This document shows, one piece after another, positions 9,252-16,184 of a stretch of 32,425 nt of DNA. Source of the DNA: Candidatus Sabulitectum sp. (GTDB lineage: Bacteria > Fermentibacterota > Fermentibacteria > Fermentibacterales > JCC-6). The translations under genes and the position numbers were made by a program. The stretch lies in NCBI GenBank assembly GCA_023139045.1, contig JAGLOJ010000060.1, positions 1-32,425 on the forward strand. The letters run 5' to 3'. How positions within the stretch are numbered: the first letter of the stretch is position 1; each line of letters begins with the position of its first letter. The notes under the pieces are model-generated. The model was not told where the DNA came from and searched no databases. It saw only the letters and a program-made list of their open reading frames with translations.

Positions 9252-9865
9252 TGAGCGATCCAAGAAGAAACAGAAAATCTGACAAGCATGGAAGGCGGGG
9301 CGCAAAGCCCCGCCACTCCGGACCGGAGGAGGAAAAAGAGGATTCTTCCCTTTCCGAAGAAGAAGTCAAGGAAGAAACTCCGACGGATCGGATAGAATCT
9401 CTGGAGAAAGAGCGGGATGACCTGCTGGACAGATACCAGAGACTGGCCGCCGAATTCGACAACTACAGGAAGCGTCAGGCCAGAGATTTCAACAGATTGA
9501 TCGAGCAGGGAAGAAGGAAGCTTATTGAAGACCTTCTTACCGTACTGGATAATTTTGACAGAGCAAGAGCTACCTGCCAGGGGGACCATTCCGACAAGGA
9601 AGTTGTTGATGGGATAATGCAGACCTCGGAACAGCTTCATGGCGTTTTAAAGAAAGAGGGGCTTGAGGAGGTTCTTACCAGGCCCGGGGATCCATTTGAT
9701 CCCAACATACATGAAGCCATGGTTGCTGAGAGTATTGATGAGGGGGATGTGGACATTGTTCTGGAAGTCTTCCAGAAAGGTTATTTTTTCGGGCAGGACC
9801 TTCTGAGACCGGCCAGAGTCAAGGTTGGTAAGGTGTCTCCCCGGAATGGGGTTGATGCCAGTTGA
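9251..9865 (+). CDS. grpE: DnaK nucleotide exchange factor GrpE
   Basis: 204 aa. It releases ADP from DnaK as a dimer. A charged, low-complexity N-terminal arm (residues 1-45, many Glu, Lys and Arg) precedes the long coiled-coil helix (RIESLEKERDDLLDRYQRL, then EFDNYRKR). The C-terminal beta domain has the family signature around DPNIHEAM and VLEVFQKGYFF, followed by LLRPARVKVGK. The start ATG overlaps the dnaK stop in TGATG, and the stop overlaps the dnaJ TTG start, so all three chaperone genes are translationally linked. Confidence 0.97.
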   Translation: MSDPRRNRKSDKHGRRGAKPRHSGPEEEKEDSSLSEEEVKEETPTDRIESLEKERDDLLDRYQRLAAEFDNYRKRQARDFNRLIEQGRRKLIEDLLTVLDNFDRARATCQGDHSDKEVVDGIMQTSEQLHGVLKKEGLEEVLTRPGDPFDPNIHEAMVAESIDEGDVDIVLEVFQKGYFFGQDLLRPARVKVGKVSPRNGVDAS

Positions 9866-10860
9866 CAAAAGATCTTTACGAAATTCTTGGAGTCAGCGAA
9901 AGTTCTTCTCCGGATGAGCTGCGGAAGGCGTACAGGGATCTGGCGAAAAAGAACCATCCCGATACCAACCCGGATGACTCTGCCGCCGAGGAGAGGTTCA
10001 AGAGAATATCTGACGCTTACGATATTCTTGGCAATCCAGAGAAGCGTGAGCAGTATGACTTGATGCGCAAGGGCGGGCATGATCCGTTCTCAGCTGCCGC
10101 CGGTGGTGAGGGTTTCGGTGACTTGAGTGATATCCTGAGATCCATGTTCGGGGGTGGTGGAAACCCGTTTGGCGGTGGCAGGCCTGCCTCCAGGGGAACA
10201 TCCCAGGTTGAGATAGAAATACCTTTTGTCACTGCGGCGAAGGGTGGAACTGTTCAGCGTGTTCTCCGTCTTCCGGCGGTATGCAGCAAATGCAACGGAG
10301 CAGGAGGTTCCGGGCGGGAGACATGTGCCAGCTGTGGAGGTGCAGGAAGAATATCCAGTGGACAGGGTTTTTTCTCCACTATGCACCCATGTGCCAATTG
10401 TGGAGGTAGAGGGTATACTCTCAAGAAGAAGTGTTCAGCTTGTGGCGGGGCAGGAGAGATCAGGAGCAGCGAGAATGTGTCTCTCAGAATTCCACCCGGT
10501 GCCAGTAGTGGAACTACTCTTAGAACCTCCATTGGAGGGAATACAGTTCTTGTGCGACTGCGGGTGAAGAATGACAGATTTTTCACCAGGCAGGGCAGAG
10601 ATCTTCTGTGCAGTGTGACGGTCACTGCAGCCCAGGCTGTTCTTGGTGCTGCGTTGATGGTCAGAACGCTTGACGGAAAAGTAAAATTGAAGATAAAGCC
10701 TGGAACACAACCGGGAGCTGTGCTCCGAATGCGCGGCAAGGGGGTTGTCCACAATGGCATAACAGGGGATCAGCTGGTTACTGTTGTAGTGAAACTGCCT
10801 GTGGAGCTTACTGCCGAGCAGCGTTCATTATGGACAAAAGTAAGGGAAGCCGGTTTTTAA
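9862..10860 (+). CDS. dnaJ: Co-chaperone DnaJ (type I Hsp40), TTG start
   Basis: 332 aa. It stimulates the DnaK ATPase and delivers clients. The J domain covers residues 3-68 with HPD at 32-34, then a Gly/Phe-rich stretch (~80-108). Four intact CxxCxGxG zinc repeats lie at Cys 141/144, 155/158, 177/180 and 191/194, so this is a true type I DnaJ and not CbpA. The substrate-binding C-terminal domains follow; the protein is somewhat shorter than the ~375 aa norm because the G/F and end regions are short. The only credible start is TTG 9862, in a TTGA overlap with the grpE stop. That is weak initiation relying on coupling and could set a low DnaJ:DnaK ratio (inference). Confidence 0.96.
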   Translation: MTKDLYEILGVSESSSPDELRKAYRDLAKKNHPDTNPDDSAAEERFKRISDAYDILGNPEKREQYDLMRKGGHDPFSAAAGGEGFGDLSDILRSMFGGGGNPFGGGRPASRGTSQVEIEIPFVTAAKGGTVQRVLRLPAVCSKCNGAGGSGRETCASCGGAGRISSGQGFFSTMHPCANCGGRGYTLKKKCSACGGAGEIRSSENVSLRIPPGASSGTTLRTSIGGNTVLVRLRVKNDRFFTRQGRDLLCSVTVTAAQAVLGAALMVRTLDGKVKLKIKPGTQPGAVLRMRGKGVVHNGITGDQLVTVVVKLPVELTAEQRSLWTKVREAGF

Positions 10861-10875
10861 CCGATTGGAGAAAAC

Positions 10876-11055
10876 TTGAACTATTCATACCTTATTCTGG
10901 TGGCAGTTGGTCTTTTCCTGGCCATCTTCGGATTTATCAGAAACGGGAAAAGCCGGGGCAACACACTGGGAGCTGCCCTTCTCTTCCTGCTTGGCATGAT
11001 TTCGCTTACCCTTGGAATTTTGCTTACAAATGTTCCAGGATTCTTTTCAGGCTGA
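10876..11055 (+). CDS. Small two-helix membrane protein after dnaJ, TTG start
   Basis: 59 aa, hypothetical. The frame is closed upstream by the dnaJ stop itself (TAA 10858-10860). TTG 10876 lies five bases after GGAG (10867-10870). Residues ~4-21 (LILVAVGLFLAIFGF) form one membrane helix, a short basic loop follows (RNGKSRG, ~22-28), and residues ~31-51 (LGAALLFLLGMISLTLGILL) form a second. The pattern, a clean hydrophobic hairpin with a positive loop, supports a real coding gene even though no family is recognised. It lies 15 bases after dnaJ and so is probably in the chaperone operon. It converges with the TPR gene, with only eight bases between the stops. Confidence 0.6.
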   Translation: MNYSYLILVAVGLFLAIFGFIRNGKSRGNTLGAALLFLLGMISLTLGILLTNVPGFFSG

Positions 11056-11063
11056 GTTTCAGG

Positions 11064-11804
11064 TTACTTTACAAAACCAAGTCTTTTAAGTTTTGAATAA
11101 AATGAGTCAAGAAGAGAATCGTTTGGATGCCTTTTTACCGCCTCTGCAACCATTTTCCCGGCTTCTTCAAAATTGTCATCTTTGACGGCAGTTCTTATCC
11201 TGTTTGCCCAGAGGAGAGCTTTGCCTTCGGTCTTCTGTTCCTCTTCATTCGCAGGTTCTTCTGCTGCTTCAATACCACCGAGAAGTTTTTCAAGCCCGCT
11301 GGCACCAGGCAGTAGATCAAAGGCTTTTCTTGAAGCGGTTACTGCCTTTTTTAAATCCCCTTCTGAAAGCTTTTTCATGCCTATTTTTACAAGGTTACCC
11401 GCTCTGATTTTGTTCTTGAGCTGTTGCAATTTCTGATCTGCTTCCTTCTCATCTGGAAAAAGCTGCACTGCCTTCTTGAGATAAGCAACAGCGTTGGATT
11501 GATTTCCTGATGCAAGGGCTTCATCTGAGAGTTTGAAGAATTCTTCGAGCTTTGAATCCATGTCTGCGGTTATGTTCCTTTCAGTAGTAGACAGTTGAAC
11601 GGCAATGTCAGTTTGATCATTATTCTCATGTTGATCATGGGTGCTGCCGGCCCGTTCCATTGAAATCAACACCTCTGTTATCACTATTTCGCCGGGATCA
11701 AGAGCCAGTGCCTTCTTTATGGAATCCAGAGCCTGATCCCGATCGCCCTGAACAGCACACTTCCTGGCTTGAATGAGGTGAGTTTTCACCCTGTTCTTCA
11801 TCAT
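11064..11804 (-). CDS. TPR-repeat protein
   Basis: 246 aa from ATG 11804, which sits seven bases after GGAGG; an in-frame ATG at 11894 would add 30 residues lacking an RBS. The sequence is alpha-helical with several tetratricopeptide units: QARKCAVQGDRDQALDSIKKA with LDPG near residue 40, a second set near 105-140 (DEALASGNQSNAVAYLKKA, LFPDEKEAD), a third near 160-180 (EGDLKKAVTASRKAF, LLPG) and a last one near 215-235 (EEAGKMVAEAVKRHPND). No signal peptide or membrane segment is seen, so a cytoplasmic protein-protein scaffold is likely. The partner is unknown. Confidence 0.8.
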   Translation of the reverse strand: MMKNRVKTHLIQARKCAVQGDRDQALDSIKKALALDPGEIVITEVLISMERAGSTHDQHENNDQTDIAVQLSTTERNITADMDSKLEEFFKLSDEALASGNQSNAVAYLKKAVQLFPDEKEADQKLQQLKNKIRAGNLVKIGMKKLSEGDLKKAVTASRKAFDLLPGASGLEKLLGGIEAAEEPANEEEQKTEGKALLWANRIRTAVKDDNFEEAGKMVAEAVKRHPNDSLLDSFYSKLKRLGFVK

Positions 11805-11895
11805 CAAGAATCCTCCCCCATTACGCACAGACCGAGACGAACAGCCAACCGCCATGCCAATTCTAGTGGCAATCTGCATGCCCAGAGATATCAAT

Positions 11896-11926
11896 GTAAC
11901 ACTCCACCCCTTCGTTTCAATATAAT
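11896..11926 (+). promoter_or_regulatory. Putative promoter of the carboxyltransferase gene
   Basis: A perfect TATAAT lies at 11921-11926, about 52 bases before the ATG at 11978. The best -35 is weak: GTAACA (11896-11901) with a long 19-base spacer. The leader after it is short and shows no strong hairpin. The -10 match is seen; promoter function is inferred. Confidence 0.4.
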
Positions 11927-11977
11927 CCCGTACAGGAACCGGAGTAACCCCTCACAGATAACGAGGAAAGAGAAGTA

Positions 11978-13684
11978 ATGTCAGTAAAGAATTTCTTCCG
12001 GAGGAGGCCAGCTCCCAGGATGGAAGCTGTGCCCCGTGACTCGGTTGAGTTTGTCGATTTGAGCCTTAGAGATGGTCAGCAGTCGTTGCTTGCTACACGA
12101 ATGTCAACTGAGCAGGTACTCAGACTTCTTCCGCTTATTCTGGACACAGGCATGAATCTTTTGGAGGTGTGGGGCGGAGCCACGCTTGATAGTGCCATGA
12201 GATACCTTGGAGAAAACCCGTTTACCCGTCTTCAAAAAATGAGTGAAGTGGCAAAGCCCTACAATGCAGGGTTGCGAGCCCTTTCTCGAGGGCAGAATCT
12301 GTTTGGATACGACCCATACCCGGATGATATTGTCAGGGATTTCAACAGAGAAGCGGTGAAAGCCGGTGCAACTGTAATGCGTATTTTTGATGCTCTGAAT
12401 TACACACCCAATTTCAAAGCTGCACTTGATGGAGTAAATGAAGCAGGCGGCACCTTTGATGCCGCAGTCTGCTACACAACAGGGTCGCCCTACAATGTTG
12501 ATCATTTCGTGCAGAAATGTGTAGAGCTTGAAAAAATGGGTGCTCACATGGTAAGCGACAAGGACATGGCGGGTTTGAAAACTCCCACAGAAGCATGGGA
12601 ATACTATCGGGCTCTGAAGAATGCCCTTAAAGTGCCTGTCGTTTCACATACCCATTGCACACCCGGATATGGTCATATTTCAGCGGTTATTGCTATTCTG
12701 GCCGGTATCGATAAGATTGACACTGCTTTTCTTCCACTGGCAGGCGGATCATCTCATCCTTCCATTGAGATTCTTTCCCTGTTTGCAGAGGTACTTGGCA
12801 TAGATACAGGGCTGGATCTGTCAGACAGGATTCTGAGACCCATACACGATGAGATGTATGCTGTTGTTGCTCAGGTTGAGAAGAAATTTGATCTGAAGAT
12901 CCACAAGTCTGTCTGGCCTGGAAGAGACAAGCTTCTTCCCATGGTCAGGGACATTCTGGATAATCTCGCAAAGGGCAAAGTAGGCAAGGCTCTTGAGATA
13001 ACCCACATAATGGAGCAGGCATGCGGATTTCCGGAGCCGAACATGGAAGTACTCAGTGCTCAGATCCCCGGAGGCATGTACAGTAATTTTGTGAATCAAC
13101 TTGCCAGAGACAACAAATCCGAGTACCTGGGCAGAGCTCTTGAGGCTGTTCAGGAGATCAGACATAAGGCTGGCTGGTGCCCTCTGGTCACTCCAACCTC
13201 ACAGATAGTAGGGGTGAAGGCTTACTTTACCGCGATGGGTAAATCTGTAAACCCGGTTCAGTACTTCAACCTCATTGCAGGTTTTTACGGAAAAACCCCG
13301 TTTCCTGTAGATCCGGACTACAGGGAAGAAATTTGCGGGTTCAGGGATGAGAGAGAATATGACTCCTCGGGCTTTAACAGGAGAATACCTTTTGCATCGG
13401 GAACGGAGCTGCGTCTTGCAGAGACAACCCACGAGAAACTGCTTTACTACCTCTTTCCGGACAGTTCCGGTAAAAGCTATCTTGAAGGCTTGAGGCAGGC
13501 GGAGTGGAACTCTGTTGCCGAGGAAAGAAACAAGCGCGAGGAAGCGGAAAGAGAGAACAGAAAAGTCATGATGGAAGCCAATGCCCTGATGAATCGCTTT
13601 GCTGACGATATGGATTCCCTTTCGGAAAAGCTCGCCGGTGCGGTTGGGAACGGAGGCACTTTCGCCCAGGACAGTACGGAGTGA
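11978..13684 (+). CDS. oadA: Biotin-dependent carboxyltransferase subunit (OadA / PycB / transcarboxylase 5S type) without biotinyl domain
   Basis: 568 aa. The TIM-barrel carboxyltransferase moves CO2 between carboxybiotin and pyruvate/oxaloacetate. Seen: DLSLRDGQQS (D27, metal ligand), the carboxylated lysine in SDKDMAG (K195) and the metal ligands SHTHCTPG (H224, H226). A conserved barrel-completing domain reaches ~480 (GGMYSNF, WCPLVTPTSQIVG, YREEICG). The tail (~500-568) is a charged coiled coil, and there is no AMKM biotinylation motif, so biotin must sit on a separate carrier protein outside the window. Gamma/beta decarboxylase subunits are also absent here. A methylmalonyl-CoA mutase in the same window makes a transcarboxylase or propionate-cycle role attractive; pyruvate carboxylase B is the main alternative. 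SD: AGGAAAGAGAAG before the ATG. Confidence 0.88.
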   Translation: MSVKNFFRRRPAPRMEAVPRDSVEFVDLSLRDGQQSLLATRMSTEQVLRLLPLILDTGMNLLEVWGGATLDSAMRYLGENPFTRLQKMSEVAKPYNAGLRALSRGQNLFGYDPYPDDIVRDFNREAVKAGATVMRIFDALNYTPNFKAALDGVNEAGGTFDAAVCYTTGSPYNVDHFVQKCVELEKMGAHMVSDKDMAGLKTPTEAWEYYRALKNALKVPVVSHTHCTPGYGHISAVIAILAGIDKIDTAFLPLAGGSSHPSIEILSLFAEVLGIDTGLDLSDRILRPIHDEMYAVVAQVEKKFDLKIHKSVWPGRDKLLPMVRDILDNLAKGKVGKALEITHIMEQACGFPEPNMEVLSAQIPGGMYSNFVNQLARDNKSEYLGRALEAVQEIRHKAGWCPLVTPTSQIVGVKAYFTAMGKSVNPVQYFNLIAGFYGKTPFPVDPDYREEICGFRDEREYDSSGFNRRIPFASGTELRLAETTHEKLLYYLFPDSSGKSYLEGLRQAEWNSVAEERNKREEAERENRKVMMEANALMNRFADDMDSLSEKLAGAVGNGGTFAQDSTE

Positions 13685-13712
13685 CAGCTTAGAGGAATAG
13701 ACCGGATTTAAA

Positions 13713-13755
13713 GAAGATCTGGAACCCTTTACCGGTTTCGGATCTTCCTTTATAT
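13713..13755 (+). terminator. Hairpin terminator after the carboxyltransferase gene
   Basis: The arms at 13713-13726 and 13734-13747 pair over 14 positions (two G-T wobbles) with a seven-base loop, followed by CTTTATATT. The stop codon is 29 bases upstream. The T-run is short, so termination may be partial. Its loop and tail overlap the proposed metK promoter. Confidence 0.65.
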
Positions 13756-13756
13756 T
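13728..13756 (+). promoter_or_regulatory. Putative metK-operon promoter overlapping the upstream terminator
   Basis: TTTACC (13728-13733, four of six to TTGACA), a 17-base spacer, then TATATT (13751-13756, five of six). The expected start at about 13763 places the riboswitch P1 stem (13766) almost at the 5' end of the RNA, as usual for compact SAM-II leaders. Consensus-based inference. Confidence 0.45.
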
Positions 13757-13763
13757 GCCCTGA

Positions 13764-13823
13764 TACGTGGATTGATTTGAGGTGTATTGCAACCACGCTA
13801 AAAAAAGTGCTAAAAAGCTGTCA
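13764..13823 (+). ncRNA. SAM-II riboswitch aptamer upstream of metK
   Basis: S-adenosylmethionine-binding H-type pseudoknot. P1 is CGTGG (13766-13770) with CCACG (13793-13797). The loop carries GATTTGA (13774-13780) and GTATTGCAA (13784-13792). The downstream strand has the hallmark GTGCTAAAAAGC (13807-13818). These match, in order, the conserved blocks of the SAM-II family as I recall it (GAUUUAA, GUAUUGCAA, GCUAAAAAG). The loop GTATTG can pair with TAAAAA to build the pseudoknot helix that encloses SAM; the outer pairs (GGT with GCT) are weaker than in well-known members. The 3' edge overlaps a possible antiterminator strand (13817-13823). Context immediately before metK fits SAM feedback. 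Confidence 0.9.
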
Positions 13824-13836
13824 GCCATGACCTCTG

Positions 13837-13862
13837 GGCCGTCGGATGACGGCCTTTTTGTT
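13837..13862 (+). terminator. Intrinsic terminator forming the riboswitch expression platform
   Basis: GGCCGTC (13837-13843), loop GGAT, GACGGCC (13848-13854), then TTTTTGTTT. It is a perfect 7-bp GC-rich hairpin with a U-tract, 26 bases before the metK ATG. The alternative pairing of GCTGTCA (13817-13823) with TGACGGC (13847-13853) would break it and uses the last aptamer bases, so SAM binding should favour termination. A local GTCA/TGAC mini-hairpin (13820-13831) may compete. Confidence 0.88.
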
Positions 13863-13887
13863 TACTCTGAGAGGAATGGAGATTATC

Positions 13888-15048
13888 ATGAGAAAGCTCT
13901 TTACAAGTGAATCAGTTTCAGAAGGACATCCCGATAAAGTTTGTGATCAGATATCTGACGCAGTACTTGATGCCCATCTTGCCCTCGATCCCAATGCGCA
14001 TGTTGCATGTGAGACACTGGTAACCACTAATTTCTGCCTTCTGGCCGGGGAAGTGAAAGCGCACGGAGAAGTCGATTATGTCAAACTGGCAAAGAATACC
14101 ATCAGGGATATAGGCTACACACTCCCGGAGATAGGATTTCACTTCGAGAAGAATGACTATCAGATCAGGTTGCATGCTCAGTCAAAGGATATTGACAGTG
14201 GTGTAGTCAGCCACGAGGGTGCCGGTGATCAGGGGATGATGTTCGGTTACGCGTGCAATGAGACCAGAGCACTTATGCCATACCCCGTTCATCTGTCACA
14301 CAGACTTCTTGAGCGTCTCAGTGAAGCGAGAAGAAACGGGGAGATAGAGTGGGCAAGACCGGACGCAAAAAGTCAAATTACTGTGGAGTACGAGAACGGT
14401 AACCCTGTGGGCATTTCTGAGATACTCATGTCTGTTCACCATGCTGAGGATGCCGGGAACGGAACAATGAAAGAGGAAATCAGGGATAAGGTTGTAATTC
14501 CTGTGCTTGAGACCTTCGAACCATATCTGGAGTGGAGCGGTCATTTCCTCTACAACCCTGCTGGAAGGTTTGTCATTGGCGGTCCCGATGGCGATACCGG
14601 ACTTACTGGAAGAAAGATTATAGTTGATACATACGGTGGGATGGGTCGTCACGGTGGCGGTGCTTTCAGTGGCAAAGACAGCACAAAGGTAGACCGGAGT
14701 GCTGCCTATATGGCAAGATATATTGCCAAGAACATTGTTGCCTCCGGTGTTGCAGACAGATGTGAAATTCAGCTTGCCTATGCAATAGGACGATCGGAAC
14801 CTGTAAGCGTCAGGGTGGACACCTTCGGAACAGAAAAAGTCGGAAATGTTTCCGACATAGAAAAAGCGGTGAAGGAGTTATTCCCTCTGAAACCTTATGA
14901 GATAATCAGTTCTTTGGGCCTCAGGAATCCTATCTTCAGAAAAACAGCAACCTTTGGCCACTTTGGAAGAATTCCCGGTGAAGATGGCAGTTTCAGCTGG
15001 GAGAAGACAGATAAGGCAGAGGAACTTGCTTCAAGATTGCTTAAATAG
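13888..15048 (+). CDS. metK: S-adenosylmethionine synthetase
   Basis: 386 aa from ATG 13888 (GGAG at 13878-13881, six bases upstream). A longer frame from 13846 begins inside the terminator hairpin and is excluded. The enzyme makes SAM from methionine and ATP in the cytosol. Seen: SVSEGHPDK (H14, D16), EGAGDQGMMFGYA, GGPDGDTGLTGRKIIVDTYGG, the glycine-rich GRHGGGAFSGKD loop with KVDRSAAY, and TFGHFGR near the C-terminus. All ATP, Mg and K motifs are intact and the length is typical. Its leader is a SAM-II riboswitch plus terminator, consistent with end-product control. It is the first gene of a long same-strand run. Confidence 0.98.
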   Translation: MRKLFTSESVSEGHPDKVCDQISDAVLDAHLALDPNAHVACETLVTTNFCLLAGEVKAHGEVDYVKLAKNTIRDIGYTLPEIGFHFEKNDYQIRLHAQSKDIDSGVVSHEGAGDQGMMFGYACNETRALMPYPVHLSHRLLERLSEARRNGEIEWARPDAKSQITVEYENGNPVGISEILMSVHHAEDAGNGTMKEEIRDKVVIPVLETFEPYLEWSGHFLYNPAGRFVIGGPDGDTGLTGRKIIVDTYGGMGRHGGGAFSGKDSTKVDRSAAYMARYIAKNIVASGVADRCEIQLAYAIGRSEPVSVRVDTFGTEKVGNVSDIEKAVKELFPLKPYEIISSLGLRNPIFRKTATFGHFGRIPGEDGSFSWEKTDKAEELASRLLK

Positions 15049-15060
15049 GAGTAGTCGCTG

Positions 15061-16182
15061 ATGGGTCCCGGGCTTTTAGCAACTTTGTGCATGGTGCTGC
15101 TGGGTGATGCGGGAATCGACAGTCTTGATGTCAGGCTTGAGCAGACCAGAATTTATCTTGAGAATCTGGAAAGCAGACAGGCCTCCAGTGAAGAGATCCT
15201 TCTTGGGATTCATGAGCACCTGGGAGCAGCTCGTGGTTATTACAATGAACTGGCAGCCCGTGAAGCCAGAATTACAATGGATATCCACAGTATCGATCAG
15301 AGATGGTTCCTTACTGATTCAGCAAGGACTGAGCTGAAGGCGGGTGTTGAGGATTACATACTGTTTCTCTATTCTCATCGAAGGCTTGTGGGATCCTCCG
15401 TTCTGTTTGCTCCCGGCGGTATCAGCAGATACCTGAGACGAATGTCCTTTTTGGATCATATTGCGGGCAGCGCTATTGAGCGGATGCAGTATCTTGAGCA
15501 GTCGGGAGATTCTCTTTCTGAGTACCGTGATTCTCTGGAAATTCTTGTAGAGGACGTCAGAGTTCTCAGACTCCAGATGGAAGAGGCTCAGGAACGGATA
15601 TACAGGGAAGAAGAGAGGCAGACGCTTCTTCGTCAGAGTCTTGAAAGTGAAATAGTAGCGGCAAGGGATTCTGCTGAAGCAATAGAGCAGCGAAGACAAC
15701 AGCTTTCAGCATTTGTTGCCACTCTCAGATCCAGTGTCTCGACTGCTTCTGTTCCTGCGGCACTTGTTTCTTCTTCGGCTTACCTGGTTGTTAATCGCGG
15801 TACGGTGGATTGGCCGGTAAGAGGATCCATAGTAAGAGAGTTCGGTCTGGATCAGGATCCAGTGTACGGAACGGAAACTGTCAGTGACGGCATATCTATT
15901 GCAGTTGTTGGTAATTCCACCAGGGTTTCAACCATTGGTCCCGGAGTTATAATTTACGCCAGGGAATTTCTAAATATGGGAAGAATGGTAGTGCTGGATC
16001 ACCTTGATGGCTACTACAGTGTTTATGCTCATCTTGGAAGTCTGGAGGTCGATCGGGGTGAAACAGTCGATTCGGGGTCTTTTCTGGGAATGACAGGTCT
16101 TCTGCCCGGGGGAAGGTCAGGCTGCTATCTTGAGATTCGCCGCGCCGGTGAACCTGTAAACCCCCTTGAGTATCTGGAGTAG
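15061..16182 (+). CDS. EnvC-like murein hydrolase activator, degenerate LytM/M23 domain
   Basis: 373 aa. The N-terminus has a hydrophobic signal-like segment (~2-18) followed by long coiled coils (~20-90 and ~150-215, rich in Glu, Gln, Arg and Leu). The C-terminal LytM/M23 fold spans ~250-373 (WPVRGSIVREFG, VLDHLDGYYSVYAHLGSL, PVNPLEYLE). The HxGxD motif is replaced by SDGISI and HLHFE by CYLEI, so zinc ligands are lost. This is the hallmark of EnvC-type amidase activators that control daughter-cell separation. An AGGAG in the metK stop region, about nine bases upstream of the ATG, serves as RBS. It is 12 bases after metK, thus probably co-transcribed. Confidence 0.85.
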   Translation: MGPGLLATLCMVLLGDAGIDSLDVRLEQTRIYLENLESRQASSEEILLGIHEHLGAARGYYNELAAREARITMDIHSIDQRWFLTDSARTELKAGVEDYILFLYSHRRLVGSSVLFAPGGISRYLRRMSFLDHIAGSAIERMQYLEQSGDSLSEYRDSLEILVEDVRVLRLQMEEAQERIYREEERQTLLRQSLESEIVAARDSAEAIEQRRQQLSAFVATLRSSVSTASVPAALVSSSAYLVVNRGTVDWPVRGSIVREFGLDQDPVYGTETVSDGISIAVVGNSTRVSTIGPGVIIYAREFLNMGRMVVLDHLDGYYSVYAHLGSLEVDRGETVDSGSFLGMTGLLPGGRSGCYLEIRRAGEPVNPLEYLE

Positions 16183-16184
16183 GT

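Noticed and set aside
8580-9305. Long minus-strand ORF (241 codons) opposite dnaK/grpE
   Set aside because: It is an antisense shadow of the conserved dnaK C-terminus and grpE N-terminus, with low-complexity hydrophobic content and no RBS.
13199-13828. Minus-strand ORF of 209 codons spanning the carboxyltransferase end and the riboswitch
   Set aside because: Overlaps both a conserved gene and a structured RNA; no RBS; composition is that of a shadow frame.
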